From Arthrobacter sp. zg-Y769 (GTDB lineage: Bacteria; Actinomycetota; Actinomycetes; Actinomycetales; Micrococcaceae), in assembly GCF_020907405.1 (NCBI RefSeq), contig NZ_JAJJOE010000012.1, forward strand, positions 1 to 64,000: 64,000 bases of DNA, read 5' to 3'. Below, one piece after another: positions 53,220 to 62,899 of this stretch (position 1 is its first letter; every line of letters starts with the position of its first letter). Under the pieces are notes generated by a model. It was not told the origin of the DNA, ran no database searches, and saw only the letters and a program-made list of their open reading frames with translations. The position numbers and the translations under genes were made by a program.

Positions 53220-54053
53220 TTACGAGCCGGGGCCCGGCCGCCGGGTGAGACGCTCGGTGAGGAGCCGGTTGGCCCAGTTCGGCGTCACCTGGGAGAGCGC
53301 GGCCAGGAAGCGTGCCTGGGATCCGACGGCGTGGTGGACGTTGCGGGGCCGCTTCGGGTTGCGACGGGACCTGATGCTGCGTTCCACGGCGGCGACAGCG
53401 GCTGCGGCAACATCGGTTTCGTTCAGCCGCACCCCGAACGACTGGATTGCTCCGATGTTGACGCCCTTGACCATCCCGGTATTGACGAACAGCGGCCATA
53501 GATCGAGCACGGCAATGCCATGCTCCGCCCATTCCAGTTCCAATGCCTCGGTCAGGCCGCGGACCGCGAACTTCGTGGCGCCGTAGGTGGCAAGATCGGG
53601 CTGCCCGTAAATGGCTGAGGCGGATCCCAGGTTGAGCAGCACCGGCCGGTCAGCGTTCTTCAGGTACGGGAACGCGGTATGCGCGCCGTTGATTGTCCCG
53701 AGAACATTGACGTCCACGAGCGCCCGGTGCCGGTCAAGATCGGTATCGACGAACGGCCCGGCAGCCAGCAGCCCGGCGTTGTTGACCAGAAGGTCCAAGT
53801 GGTCCTCGCAAACGGAGGCAAGGGCTTCGCGCCACTGCTGGGCGTCCCGGACATCGAGCGTTCCCGTGACCACCGTGGTGCCATGTGCCGCAGCGATGTC
53901 CTTGAGTTCGGCCAGGCCGTGACTTTCGATGTCGAACGCGCCGACTATCCATCCGCGGCGCAACAGACGGGCTGCGGTGGCGTGCCCGATGCCGCGGGCG
54001 GCGCCGGTGACGACGGCGACGCGGCGTGAGTGCTGCTCAGTGTTCCCGGCCAT
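53220..54053 (-). CDS. Short-chain dehydrogenase/reductase
   Basis: This 277-residue classical SDR has TGAARGIGHATAARL as cofactor motif, NNAGLL, the catalytic serine in NLGSASAIYG and YGATK as YxxxK. The C-terminal 55 residues extend beyond the core with an arginine-rich helix seen in SDRs paired with monooxygenases. The ATG at 54053 lies one base after the monooxygenase stop; a longer frame to 54428 lies inside that gene. It probably oxidises or reduces the alcohol/ketone substrate of its partner. Confidence 0.9.
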   Translation of the reverse strand: MAGNTEQHSRRVAVVTGAARGIGHATAARLLRRGWIVGAFDIESHGLAELKDIAAAHGTTVVTGTLDVRDAQQWREALASVCEDHLDLLVNNAGLLAAGPFVDTDLDRHRALVDVNVLGTINGAHTAFPYLKNADRPVLLNLGSASAIYGQPDLATYGATKFAVRGLTEALELEWAEHGIAVLDLWPLFVNTGMVKGVNIGAIQSFGVRLNETDVAAAAVAAVERSIRSRRNPKRPRNVHHAVGSQARFLAALSQVTPNWANRLLTERLTRRPGPGS

Positions 54054-54054
54054 G

Positions 54055-55440
54055 TCAGGCCCCCACGCGGTCGGTTGCGGCCTGCGCAGCGGTTCTGCGC
54101 CGCGCTCCGGCATCGCGCTCCCTGCGCAGGGCACGCATGTAATCGACGAAATCCACCTGGATGGTGTGCCGCTTGCTGGCGACGTACCTTTTGGTGATCG
54201 CCTTGCGGTGGCGGTCGATCTCGGCGTCCATCGCGGCCCGCTCGGGCAGGGCGTAACGGCCCTGGAGATGGTCGGCGGCGAGCTCGGACTGCCGCTCGGC
54301 GATCGGCATGACCGCACCGAGCGGTTGAACCAGTCCGATGAAGTGCAGCCCCGGCACCGTCGGGTGGAACATCCGCTGGTAGAGCCGGATCTCGTTATCT
54401 CCGGAGGGGTCGAGGAAGCCGGCGTCAAAGAACGGGAACGAGATCTTGTAGCCGGTGCAGTAGATCACCAGGTCGGCCGCGACGCGGGTGCCGTCGGTGA
54501 AGACTACGCTGTCACCGTCGAAACGCTGGATGTTGGGCTTCGGGACCACGTCGCCGTGGGCCAGCCTGTCGAGTATCCGGCTGGAGACGGTCGGGTGGGC
54601 CTGGGCGAACTTGTGGTCGGGTTCCTGAAGGCCGTAACGCGACATCGGGCCAGTGGCGGCGCGCATGACCACGCGGGCGACGCCCCAGCGGACCCGGGAC
54701 GGGATCTTCTCGTGCGCTCCGATCTCGTCGAAGGGCTTGCCGAAGACGTACTTGGGAATGATGTGCACGCCCCGACGGTGGGAGAGGTAGGTCTCGGCCG
54801 CGTGGTAGCTGGCATCTGTACAGATATCCATGGCCGAGTTGCCCATGCCGAGCACCACGATCCGCTTGCCGGTGAGCTGCTGCTCGTCCGTGTAGTCGTG
54901 GGAGTGCATCTGCTCACCGGTGAAGCCTTCGGCGCCGGGCAAGGGCGGCTCCGGCATGCGGGGGTCCCAGTGGTGGCCGTTGGCCACTATGACCGAGCCG
55001 TAGCGCCGGGTCTCCGCGGTGCTCAGCCGAACCTCGAAGCCGCCGCCGGGCAGGGGGCGCACGTGCTCCACCCCGGTGTTGAAGGTGATCTTGTCCCGGA
55101 ACCCGAAGTGCTCGACATAGGCGTCGAAGTACGCCGCAACCTGGTCGTGGCGTGCGAAATTGGGCAGGTCCGCGGGCATCGGAAAGTCGCTGAACTCCAT
55201 CCGGCTGCGCGAGGTGTTGATGTGCAGGGACTTGTAGGCCGCGGACACTCCGTTGCTGTTGCCCCATACCCAGTTGCCGCCGACCCGGTCCGAGAGTTCA
55301 AAGCAGTCGAAGGCAAGTCCCCGTTCGTGGAGAACTTTGGCCGCCGTGATTCCGGAGCAGCCCGCGCCGATGACGCATACGCGCTCGCGCTCGCTGCTGT
55401 CGAGCTCGTGGGTGTACGGGGTGCTGTGGACTGTCGTCAT
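54055..55440 (-). CDS. Flavin-containing monooxygenase
   Basis: This 461-residue flavoprotein has VCVIGAGCSGITAAKVL (FAD), the second nucleotide motif IVVLGMGNSAMDI (NADPH) and the C-terminal ATG-like VIYCTGYKISFPFF. It lacks the exact Baeyer-Villiger fingerprint FxGxxxHxxxWP; the equivalent region reads ANGHHWDPRMP, which is nearer to class B FMOs. It hydroxylates or oxygenates a small substrate with NADPH and oxygen. It is in an operon with the SDR. A CRP/GlxR-like palindrome lies 35-50 bases upstream of its start. Confidence 0.9.
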   Translation of the reverse strand: MTTVHSTPYTHELDSSERERVCVIGAGCSGITAAKVLHERGLAFDCFELSDRVGGNWVWGNSNGVSAAYKSLHINTSRSRMEFSDFPMPADLPNFARHDQVAAYFDAYVEHFGFRDKITFNTGVEHVRPLPGGGFEVRLSTAETRRYGSVIVANGHHWDPRMPEPPLPGAEGFTGEQMHSHDYTDEQQLTGKRIVVLGMGNSAMDICTDASYHAAETYLSHRRGVHIIPKYVFGKPFDEIGAHEKIPSRVRWGVARVVMRAATGPMSRYGLQEPDHKFAQAHPTVSSRILDRLAHGDVVPKPNIQRFDGDSVVFTDGTRVAADLVIYCTGYKISFPFFDAGFLDPSGDNEIRLYQRMFHPTVPGLHFIGLVQPLGAVMPIAERQSELAADHLQGRYALPERAAMDAEIDRHRKAITKRYVASKRHTIQVDFVDYMRALRRERDAGARRRTAAQAATDRVGA

Positions 55441-55474
55441 TGGCGCTCCAAGCAGGTGGATGTGTCCGGGTCTA

Positions 55475-55490
55475 TGTGATGTACGTCACT
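55475..55490 (-). promoter_or_regulatory. CRP/GlxR-like palindrome upstream of the monooxygenase
   Basis: TGTGATGTACGTCACT fits the CRP/GlxR consensus TGTGA-N6-TCACA at nine of ten fixed positions and is centred 42 bases before the start codon. It could place the monooxygenase/SDR operon under cAMP-type carbon control. The site at 21039-21054 shares 14 bases with it. Confidence 0.5.
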
Positions 55491-55549
55491 GTAGACTCAC
55501 CCGGCCGCGCCCAGCGTTAGCAACACCCCGGCAGGCGGCGTCGTGCTGG

Positions 55550-56305
55550 CTACTTAATCCCGAAGTCGAAGCCGCCCTGGCGGTGCCCGAACCGCTCCCG
55601 AAGGAAGTTGCCCGTGTTGGTCAGCTCCGCGGAGGTGCGGCGGTGACGGCTGGCGTGCAGCGTCTCGGCCTGTCCGGCAAGGAGCTGCAGCTGCTCGGCC
55701 AGTTCCTCGTTGGGGGTCCTTCCGCTCGCCTGTTTGGTCTCCAGCATCTTCGGCGGAATGGCCACGTAATTCTGGAGAACGCTCGGCAGGTAGTCACGCA
55801 CCGTGGCGGACAGTTCGTACTCAAATTGGGGATCGCCCAGCGGCTGGCGCGTTTCGGCGTCGATCACCGCGTCCAGCGTCTGGCAGGTTTCCAGGATGCT
55901 GACGTACGCCTCGGACGGAAGCCGGCTCCTGTTTCGTTTGGCGAGGGCGGCAGACCAGGCCAAAGCCGAGGACAGGTCCTCCGGCGGCGTGGTCACTGCC
56001 CCTGACTGGGTCATAACCTGCGGTCCGCGGGTCCTGGGGTGCAGCCACAGGTCCCGGAGCATGTAGGACCGCATGCCCGCTACGGCTATGAGCCCGAGAA
56101 CCACGAAGAACGAGAGGATGAACTGCGCTGCGTTCCCGGGCAGGGCGACGGCCGCCAGGACGAGCGCAACGTACAGGCCACCCTCAAGGATCACTTTCCA
56201 GTTACTCCTGCGCACCCCGATCATCAGCACCAGGAGTGGCATAAAAGGAAAGAAGAGGAGCGCGACGGTGACTTTGAAGATGTTCCCCACGGTAAGGCGA
56301 GACAT
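55550..56305 (-). CDS. Membrane protein of unknown function
   Basis: This 251-residue protein has three N-terminal membrane segments (about 7-30, 33-53 and 57-77) followed by a helical cytoplasmic domain (100-251). I do not recognise the domain. The start is one of two adjacent ATGs (56308 and 56305) after AGAGGATC; the second has the better spacing. A decayed paralogue of the C-terminal domain lies at 49167-49505, so the family was duplicated in this neighbourhood. Confidence 0.75.
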   Translation of the reverse strand: MSRLTVGNIFKVTVALLFFPFMPLLVLMIGVRRSNWKVILEGGLYVALVLAAVALPGNAAQFILSFFVVLGLIAVAGMRSYMLRDLWLHPRTRGPQVMTQSGAVTTPPEDLSSALAWSAALAKRNRSRLPSEAYVSILETCQTLDAVIDAETRQPLGDPQFEYELSATVRDYLPSVLQNYVAIPPKMLETKQASGRTPNEELAEQLQLLAGQAETLHASRHRRTSAELTNTGNFLRERFGHRQGGFDFGIK

Positions 56306-56581
56306 CATGATCCTCTCGTGAATGAATAGTGGCGGAGCCGCAGCCAACTACGCCAGATTACAACTACACCCTGGTCATCGGCTGTGGACTCCGATCCCGG
56401 TTTAGGCTGCCCCGAAAGCAGGTCCTCCACCCCTATATAACCGTCCCGGCAGGCTTTGAATTCCCACAGGTTGAACACCAGGGGACCTCCAAACCTGGTC
56501 GGGCTTGGTGGGTGCGCCACCGGAATCGCATCTAAGGTTGAGATGAAAGGCAATCAGCCAGCAACGGAAGGACTTTACGCC

Positions 56582-56791
56582 ATGCCGCACTACGTCGTCT
56601 TACAGGAAATCCTCAAAGAGAAACTGTTGGGAACCGGTTCGGGCAACCTGACCTCCTTGGAGAAGGCCATCAACGATCAGGCTGCGAAGGGCTACCGCCT
56701 CCACACCATCACCACATCCAGCAGCGGGAGCAAGGGGTTCGGCGGCGGGGACCGCATCCAGGCGACGATGGTGTTCGAAAGCCTCGGATAA
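56582..56791 (+). CDS. Small DUF4177-like protein
   Basis: This 69-residue protein, starting MPHYVVLQEILKEKLLG, has the DUF4177-type pattern of a short beta strand, a helix with LEKAINDQAAKGYRLHTI, and a closing strand ATMVFES. The function is unknown. The ATG at 56582 follows GGAAGGA by about ten bases; an in-frame ATG at 56543 would add 13 residues. Confidence 0.7.
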   Translation: MPHYVVLQEILKEKLLGTGSGNLTSLEKAINDQAAKGYRLHTITTSSSGSKGFGGGDRIQATMVFESLG

Positions 56792-56881
56792 TCTTCCCTT
56801 TCAGCTGAAGGGACCATCCGGCTGTAGCGTTCGGGCGGCAACGCCGTCGTCCGCCCAAGCGACGTGAATTCCAGGACGCGG

Positions 56882-58576
56882 TCAGGTGGTCCGGCCGGCG
56901 AGGGACTGCGTCGTGCGGGCGAGGGGACTGGCAGGATCGCTGAGGGCCCGGTGCACGGACGCGACGGCGCTGGATCCTTCGCCGACCGCTGCCGCGACGC
57001 GCTTCATGGAGCCGTGGCGGACATCGCCGGCTGCAAAAACCCGTGGCGTCGAGGTTTCAAAAGGCATAGGTTCGCGGCCCAGCGGCTGCCACTGGTCCAG
57101 GGACTGGAGGGCGATGTCGGTTCCTGTGCGGATGAATCCCGCAGTGTCCCTGTCCAGGGTAGGCAGCCAGGCACTGGCAGGGTCGGCTCCGATGAAGCAG
57201 AACAGCCCGCGTGCCTCCACCGGCCCGGCGGTGTCGATGCGGACCGATTCCAGGGCGGAGCCACCTTCCAAGCCGATGATGTTCGACTCGGTATGGATAT
57301 GGATCCGGGAATTCTCCCGCAGGCGGTCTACGAGGTAGGAGGACATCCGCGCACCAATGTCACGTCCCCGCACCACCAGATGGACCTGGCATCCGTGGGA
57401 TGCGAGATAGAGCGCGCCCTGGCCGGCTGAGTTCGCCCCGCCGACGACAACCACGGGGTGCCCTGCGACCTGGCGCGCCTCCAAGCTGGTAGCGGCGTAA
57501 TAGATTCCGCGTCCCTCGAAGTCCTCCCATCCCTGAACTCCGAGGCTTCGGTAGGCGGCCCCGGACGTAATCAATGCGGTGCGGGTATGGAGGGTAGCGC
57601 CGTCACCCAGCGTGAGTTTGAGGCCATCATTCATCGTCTCGAGGGACACCGCATCGCAGGGCGCCCAGATCCTTACCCCGAACTTAATCGCCTGCAGCGT
57701 CGCCTGGCGGATGAGGTCTCCGCCGGCAACTCCAAAGGGAAAACCAAGAAAGTTTTCGATACGGGACGTCGACGCCGCCTGGCCTCCCGGCGCGACGGCG
57801 TCGAGCACCACCGTGCTCAGCCCTTCGGAGGCTGCGTAGATGGCTGCGGCGAGCCCGGCGGGTCCGCCGCCAACAACGAGCAGGTCCGTCGCGCCCTCCT
57901 GGTGGGGCTGGTAACTCAACCCGAGGCGCTCGGCGATAGTCCCCGGCGTCGCACGCCTTATCAGCTTGCCCTGGATCAGCGCTGCCGGCAGATCATTGGC
58001 TGCGATGCCGTGGCCGTCGAGGGCGCCCATGCCGTCCGGCGGAACGACGAAGACGGTATGGATCAAATCCAGACGTTCAGCGAAGCGCCGTAGAGCCAGC
58101 AATTCACTCGACGCTTCCGTCCCGATGAACTTGAGCGTCATGGCTGCCGGCCCCCGCCGAAGCGCTTCGCGGCGCTCCCACAGAGTATGGAGAACAATCC
58201 CGCCGAGATCGTCGTCTTGGTTCATAACCAGCCGCAGGTCCTCGCGGGCCAAGCGTCGGATACGCCCGGACTCCTTCATCCGCGCCGACAGGAGTGCGGA
58301 CTGTCCGTTGAGCAACCCGAGCTCACCGGCGAACGAGCGTGGCCCCAGAGTGCTGAGAACGGTTTCTTCATCCCACCACAACGGGTCGCGCACCATTTCA
58401 AGGGCCCCTGATTCCACCAGGATCATGGGATAGTTCAGGTCCCCTGCCCGGAAGACATAGTCGCCGGCGTTGACGTCGGTTGGCGCGGCCAGAGCGAGGA
58501 GTCTCTCCCACTGGGAATCGGAAAGGCTCGGCACATCGCTGGTTCGATTGGCGGGGTGCTCACTGACATCCGTCAT
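56882..58576 (-). CDS. Cyclic-nucleotide-binding-domain/thioredoxin reductase-like flavoprotein
   Basis: This 564-residue fusion has an N-terminal cNMP-binding-like domain (about 15-125, with the FAGELGLLNGQ phosphate-binding-cassette segment), a short middle linker with a thioredoxin-like segment (145-205), and a thioredoxin-reductase-like domain from about 228: LLVVGGGPAGLAAAIYAASEG (FAD), VVVVGGANSAGQGALYLASHG (NADPH) and FAAGDVRHGSMKRVAAAVGEG. The CxxC redox pair of true thioredoxin reductases is replaced by YYAATSLEA, so it cannot reduce thioredoxin in the usual way. GGAAGGA precedes the ATG. The ligand and substrate are unknown. Confidence 0.88.
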   Translation of the reverse strand: MTDVSEHPANRTSDVPSLSDSQWERLLALAAPTDVNAGDYVFRAGDLNYPMILVESGALEMVRDPLWWDEETVLSTLGPRSFAGELGLLNGQSALLSARMKESGRIRRLAREDLRLVMNQDDDLGGIVLHTLWERREALRRGPAAMTLKFIGTEASSELLALRRFAERLDLIHTVFVVPPDGMGALDGHGIAANDLPAALIQGKLIRRATPGTIAERLGLSYQPHQEGATDLLVVGGGPAGLAAAIYAASEGLSTVVLDAVAPGGQAASTSRIENFLGFPFGVAGGDLIRQATLQAIKFGVRIWAPCDAVSLETMNDGLKLTLGDGATLHTRTALITSGAAYRSLGVQGWEDFEGRGIYYAATSLEARQVAGHPVVVVGGANSAGQGALYLASHGCQVHLVVRGRDIGARMSSYLVDRLRENSRIHIHTESNIIGLEGGSALESVRIDTAGPVEARGLFCFIGADPASAWLPTLDRDTAGFIRTGTDIALQSLDQWQPLGREPMPFETSTPRVFAAGDVRHGSMKRVAAAVGEGSSAVASVHRALSDPASPLARTTQSLAGRTT

Positions 58577-58702
58577 ATTGATCCTTCCGCAGGGATGATG
58601 CTCATCCGGAGAAACGCGGAGCTGGGAGGTGGATTGAGGATGCAGCGAGATTACACGATTACACCTGGGAATGGACGGCCCGCCGGAACATCGGGCGGGA
58701 CG

Positions 58703-60178
58703 CTACCGGCCGGCGTCGCCGTCGCGGGCTGCCGCGAGTTCCAGGACGCGGTCGCGGCAGAGCCGCCAGCCGAGCATCAGCGCGGGAATGATGACCACCA
58801 GCGAGGCGACGGTCCAGGTGCCCACCGGCGAGTCGAAGGCCATCAGGACCAGCACCGCGAGCAGGAACGCGAGCGTGATCCAGCCGCTCACGGGGGCGCC
58901 GGGCATCCGGAAGGACGGACGCGCCAGGTCGCCGCGCTTGGCCCGCCGCGTCAGCTCCATCTGGCACAGCACGATTATGCCCCAGGTGCTGATGATGCCC
59001 AGCGACGCGACGTTCAGGACGATCTCGAAGGCCTGCGCGGGCACGACGGCGTTGAGGACGACGCCGAGCAGGGCAACAAAGGCGGTCAGGGCGATCCCGC
59101 CGTAGGGGACGCCCGCCTTGTTCATCCGCCCGGCGAACTTCGGTGCGGAGCCTGCCAGCGACATGGAGCGCATGGTGCGGCCGGTGGAATACAGGCCGGC
59201 ATTGAGCGAGGACAGCGCGGCGGTGAGGACCACCAGGTTCATGATTGCGTCCACGCCGTCCACCCCGATGGAGCCGAAGAACGTCACGAACGGGCTTTCG
59301 CCGGCCTTGTAGGAGCTGTAGGGCAGCAGCAGTGAGAGCAGGACGAGCGTGCCGACGTAGAACACCGCGATACGCACGATCACGGTATTGATCGCCCTGG
59401 GCATGATCTTTTCGGGGTGCTCGGTCTCGCCGGCGGCGGTGCCGATGAGCTCGATGGAGGCGTAGGCGAACACCACGCCCTGCATCACGACGACGGCGGG
59501 CAGCAGGCCGTTGGGGAACAGGCCGCCGTTGTCGGAGATGAGGCTGATGCCGACCTGCTGGCCGTCCACGGGGGTGCCGAAGATGACGAAGCAGATGCCC
59601 ACAATCAGGAAGGCGACCAGGGCCACCACCTTGATCAGCGCGAACCAGAACTCGAGTTCCCCGAACACCTTGACGCTGATGAGGTTCAGCCCCAGCACCA
59701 GGAGGAGGGCGGCCAGGGCCCAGGTCCACTGCGGGACGTCCGCGATGGGCGGCCAGTACTTCCGGAAGAAGTTCATGTAAAGCGCGACGGCGGTGATGTC
59801 CACGATCGCGGTCATGGCCCAGTTCAGCCAGTACAGCCAGCCGGTGACGAAGGCGGCCTTCTCGCCGAAGAATTCGCGGGCGTAGGAGACGAACGATCCG
59901 GAGGAGGGGCGGTGCATAATCAGTTCGCCCAGGGCCCGGAGAATCATGAAGGCAAAGAAACCGCAGACGGCGTAGCTGAGAACCAGCGACGGCCCGGCCG
60001 TGGCCAGGCGGCCGCCGGCACCCATAAAGAGCCCGGTGCCGATGGCGCCGCCGATGGCGATCATCTGGACCTGGCGCGGCTTGAGACCTTTGTGGTAGCC
60101 CTCCTCCTCGTGGTGGAAGGTGGGTACTGAGGTGCGCCCCGGACTCGTGGAGTCAGCGATGGTCTGTTGTTGTGTCAT
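58703..60178 (-). CDS. Amino acid permease, GABA/L-asparagine (AnsP) type
   Basis: This 491-residue APC transporter has twelve membrane segments. Its opening [28 protein letters not shown] in parts is the AAT-family signature, and [23 protein letters not shown] in parts is the region after segment 6. These features point to the L-asparagine/GABA/aromatic permease group in actinobacteria. AAAGGA precedes the ATG. A 9-bp hairpin lies in its leader at 60196-60224. Confidence 0.92.
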   Translation of the reverse strand: MTQQQTIADSTSPGRTSVPTFHHEEEGYHKGLKPRQVQMIAIGGAIGTGLFMGAGGRLATAGPSLVLSYAVCGFFAFMILRALGELIMHRPSSGSFVSYAREFFGEKAAFVTGWLYWLNWAMTAIVDITAVALYMNFFRKYWPPIADVPQWTWALAALLLVLGLNLISVKVFGELEFWFALIKVVALVAFLIVGICFVIFGTPVDGQQVGISLISDNGGLFPNGLLPAVVVMQGVVFAYASIELIGTAAGETEHPEKIMPRAINTVIVRIAVFYVGTLVLLSLLLPYSSYKAGESPFVTFFGSIGVDGVDAIMNLVVLTAALSSLNAGLYSTGRTMRSMSLAGSAPKFAGRMNKAGVPYGGIALTAFVALLGVVLNAVVPAQAFEIVLNVASLGIISTWGIIVLCQMELTRRAKRGDLARPSFRMPGAPVSGWITLAFLLAVLVLMAFDSPVGTWTVASLVVIIPALMLGWRLCRDRVLELAAARDGDAGR

Positions 60179-60195
60179 GGGTGGTCCTTTACGTG

Positions 60196-60224
60196 CTCAG
60201 CCTGGCGGGGCGGCGCAGGCTGAG
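60196..60224 (-). promoter_or_regulatory. Leader hairpin upstream of the amino acid permease
   Basis: CTCAGCCTG and CAGGCTGAG form a perfect 9-bp stem with an 11-base GC-rich loop, 18 bases before the permease start codon and directly beside its ribosome binding site. It could affect translation or mRNA stability. No known riboswitch was recognised. Confidence 0.4.
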
Positions 60225-60473
60225 GAGTGCGGTGGGCAGCTCGCCGGTGAGCAGCCCGTGTCAGGGTCGGGTTCGGCGTGCCGGGATCAGGGCGCGGCGG
60301 CGTAGGGCAGGGGGTTCATGGATGTGTTCTGTCGGGTGCCTACTCAGCCTCTAAGTCGCCGCGGAGCGCTCGCGGGAGCTAACTCATGCTGTCCGATTAT
60401 TCGGCTCCCTGACAAGTTCACCCGTCGACTATGGCAGCAGCCACACGTGAGCGTCAAAACCGAGGAGACCGGT

Positions 60474-61547
60474 TCACCACCCGCCACGCGTAGGCGTATG
60501 TCCCTTCCGGGCGTCGTCGGGCATGGCCATTTCGGCGCGAAGGCCGAGCAGCCGGATCGGGCGGCCGGGTTCGATTGCGCCGGCGAGATCCAGGGCCCTG
60601 ACGAGGACGTCCTCCCGGTCGAAGGTCTCGGGGATCTTCCTCGCATGCGTTTTGGTGGTGAACGGCGCGTACCGGACCTTGAGGGTCAGCCCGATCACCG
60701 GCCGCCCCTCGGCCGCCACGTCTTTCAGGACCTGCGCGGTCAGCCCGCGCACGGCGTCGTGTACCTGGTCCGGCTCGGTGAGGTCCTGCTGGAAGGTGGT
60801 TTCACGGCTGTGTCCGCGGGCCACCCACGGGGTGTCGTCCACAACGCTGGTGCCGTCGCCGCGTCCCAGTTCGTTGTACCAGGGGCCCATCTTCGGTCCG
60901 AACTCCGGAACCAGGGTCTGCGGGTCGGCCGCGGCGAGCTCGGCAACAGTATTAATCCCCAGCTTCGCGAGCCGGCCCGAGATCTTGCTGCCGACGCCCC
61001 ACAGCTCCTTGGTGGGCCGGTCGCCCATGAAGTCGAGCCAGTTCGCGGTAGTGAGGCGGAAGACGCCGGCGGGCTTGCCGAAATCCGTGGCGTTCTTGGC
61101 GCGGATCAGGGTGTCGCCGATGCCCACGCTGCAGTGCAGCTGCGTGCGCTCCAGAACGTCGGCCTGGAGCTGCCGGGCGTAAGCTTCCGGATCTTCGGCC
61201 TCTACACCGACGAAGGCTTCATCCCAACCGAGGACCTGCACGACGGCGCCGGGCTGGGCGCGCAGGGTGGCCATCACCGCGTCCGAGGCCTCGAGGTAGG
61301 CCTCGGCGTCGACCGGCAGGATGACGGCGTCGGGCACCTTCCGGGCCGCAATCCGCAGCGGCATGCCCGAGCCCACGCCGAACACCCGGGCTTCGTAGGA
61401 CGCGGTGGAGACCACGGCCCGCTCCGTGGGGTCGCCGCGGCCGCCGACAATGATCGGCTTTCCGGCAAGTTCCGGGCGCCGGAGGACTTCGACGGCGGCG
61501 ATGAACTGGTCGAGATCGACATGCAGCACCCAGGGGATAGAGCTCAC
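60474..61547 (-). CDS. dinB: DNA polymerase IV (Y family)
   Basis: This 357-residue translesion polymerase has the palm motif VLHVDLDQFIAAVE with metal-binding aspartates, the SYEARVFGV fingers segment, and LGWDEAFVGVE, in which the usual S-x-DE becomes GWDEAF while both acidic residues remain. The thumb and little finger follow (GVGSKISGRLAKLGI; HSRETTFQQDL). It copies past damaged bases with low fidelity. A C-terminal clamp-binding motif is not evident. The start is a GTG. It stands alone. Confidence 0.92.
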   Translation of the reverse strand: MSSIPWVLHVDLDQFIAAVEVLRRPELAGKPIIVGGRGDPTERAVVSTASYEARVFGVGSGMPLRIAARKVPDAVILPVDAEAYLEASDAVMATLRAQPGAVVQVLGWDEAFVGVEAEDPEAYARQLQADVLERTQLHCSVGIGDTLIRAKNATDFGKPAGVFRLTTANWLDFMGDRPTKELWGVGSKISGRLAKLGINTVAELAAADPQTLVPEFGPKMGPWYNELGRGDGTSVVDDTPWVARGHSRETTFQQDLTEPDQVHDAVRGLTAQVLKDVAAEGRPVIGLTLKVRYAPFTTKTHARKIPETFDREDVLVRALDLAGAIEPGRPIRLLGLRAEMAMPDDARKGHTPTRGGW

Positions 61548-61684
61548 GCGACCAGTGTGCCGTATGCGTGACCCGAAGGCACCGGTCCCAGGCTCTCTGG
61601 GACATGGCTTCGGGGATTCTACAAGTATTCCGGCCTGGTGGAAACCCGTCGCGGAAACACTCCTGAGGGGCTAGCCTGACGCGT

Positions 61685-62776
61685 ATGTTGACCGGTTCGG
61701 ACAGCCCGCGCGAGGAAGCGCCACCGCATCAAGGTGCCGGAGCGCCTGAACCGGATGAAATCTGGAATCTCTTTGACGACCTGATGGAACGGGATGCTGA
61801 TCCATCGACGGTCCTGGAGAGTGTTGCCAAGGTGCTTGGCCGCGGCGTCGGTTTGTGTACGCCGGACGGGGTGAGGCTAGCCGTCCATCCGGGTGGGGTG
61901 GTCCGATGGGAATCGGTGACCGTCCCTGCCGGCGCTCGCTGCCTCTGGGACGGACTGCGGGTCTGGCTGGAAGGGCAGCCCGGTCCGGAGGAGGACCTGC
62001 TTCTGAGGCGACTGGGGGTGACCCTGAAGGTAGCGCTGCGTCAGCCTGCCGGCGCCGTCCTGTCAGCCATCGAGACGGTTTTCGATCAGGGCCGGCGCCC
62101 GGATGCCCGGCTCAATGCCGCCAGACAACTGGGGCTGTCCGGGGCCACCCTGCTCACCGTTGCTGCTGTCAAAGGTCCGGACGGCGGGGTGAAGGAACTG
62201 GTTTCGCGGATTGGGACAGTCACCTCAGTGCTGGGTACATACGACGACGGGAAGGCACTGATCCTCGTCACAGTGGGACTGCCGGACGTCTTGTCCGGCC
62301 TTGCCGTGCCGCTGGGTGTTCGAATGGCATTCGCGAGCGGTGTCCATGCCGTGGACCTGCCGGCAGCGCACCGGCGGGTACTTCTCGGGCTGCGCTATGC
62401 GCTTCCTGCCACCCATGACAGTGCCCCGTATTCGAAGAGTGAAGCGGTACTCGTTGATACAGCCTCCTTGGGCGGGTACGCCTTACTACCGGCTTACCTG
62501 ACGCGGGAACAGATCGACACGGTTGAAGACGTTCATGTCCTGGATAGGTTGTGCGTGGCGCACGGCGCGGACATGTTGCGAATCCTCGAGGCGGTCGCGG
62601 CGACGGAATCGGTACGGCAGGCAGCCCGTTTGGTCTATCTGCACCACAATTCAGTGTCCTACCGGGTCGAACGCGCCGAGCAGGCATTGGGGTTCACCAT
62701 TACCGAACCCTACGGCCGTACCCGACTGTTCATCGCCCTGTGCCTGCGGCGCGTACGCGACTCTGCCGACGGGTAA
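61685..62776 (+). CDS. PucR/CdaR-family transcriptional regulator
   Basis: This 363-residue regulator ends in the PucR helix-turn-helix: MLRILEAVAATESVRQAARLVYLHHNSVSYRVERAEQALG in parts, with the typical L-x-x-N-S-V-x-Y-R-x-x-R pattern. The N-terminal part (30-250) is a sensor region without a clear named domain. It lies 123 bases before a Baeyer-Villiger monooxygenase on the same strand and may control it. Confidence 0.88.
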   Translation: MLTGSDSPREEAPPHQGAGAPEPDEIWNLFDDLMERDADPSTVLESVAKVLGRGVGLCTPDGVRLAVHPGGVVRWESVTVPAGARCLWDGLRVWLEGQPGPEEDLLLRRLGVTLKVALRQPAGAVLSAIETVFDQGRRPDARLNAARQLGLSGATLLTVAAVKGPDGGVKELVSRIGTVTSVLGTYDDGKALILVTVGLPDVLSGLAVPLGVRMAFASGVHAVDLPAAHRRVLLGLRYALPATHDSAPYSKSEAVLVDTASLGGYALLPAYLTREQIDTVEDVHVLDRLCVAHGADMLRILEAVAATESVRQAARLVYLHHNSVSYRVERAEQALGFTITEPYGRTRLFIALCLRRVRDSADG

Positions 62777-62899
62777 CTCGCCAGATGGCACACATTGTTG
62801 CGCCACTTGGCCCATGACGCCTAACCGGGCACGGTACAGACTGAGGTGCACCAGAAAACCTGGGCCGGCAACGACGCCGGAAAAGGACGGAGTGTCTCG

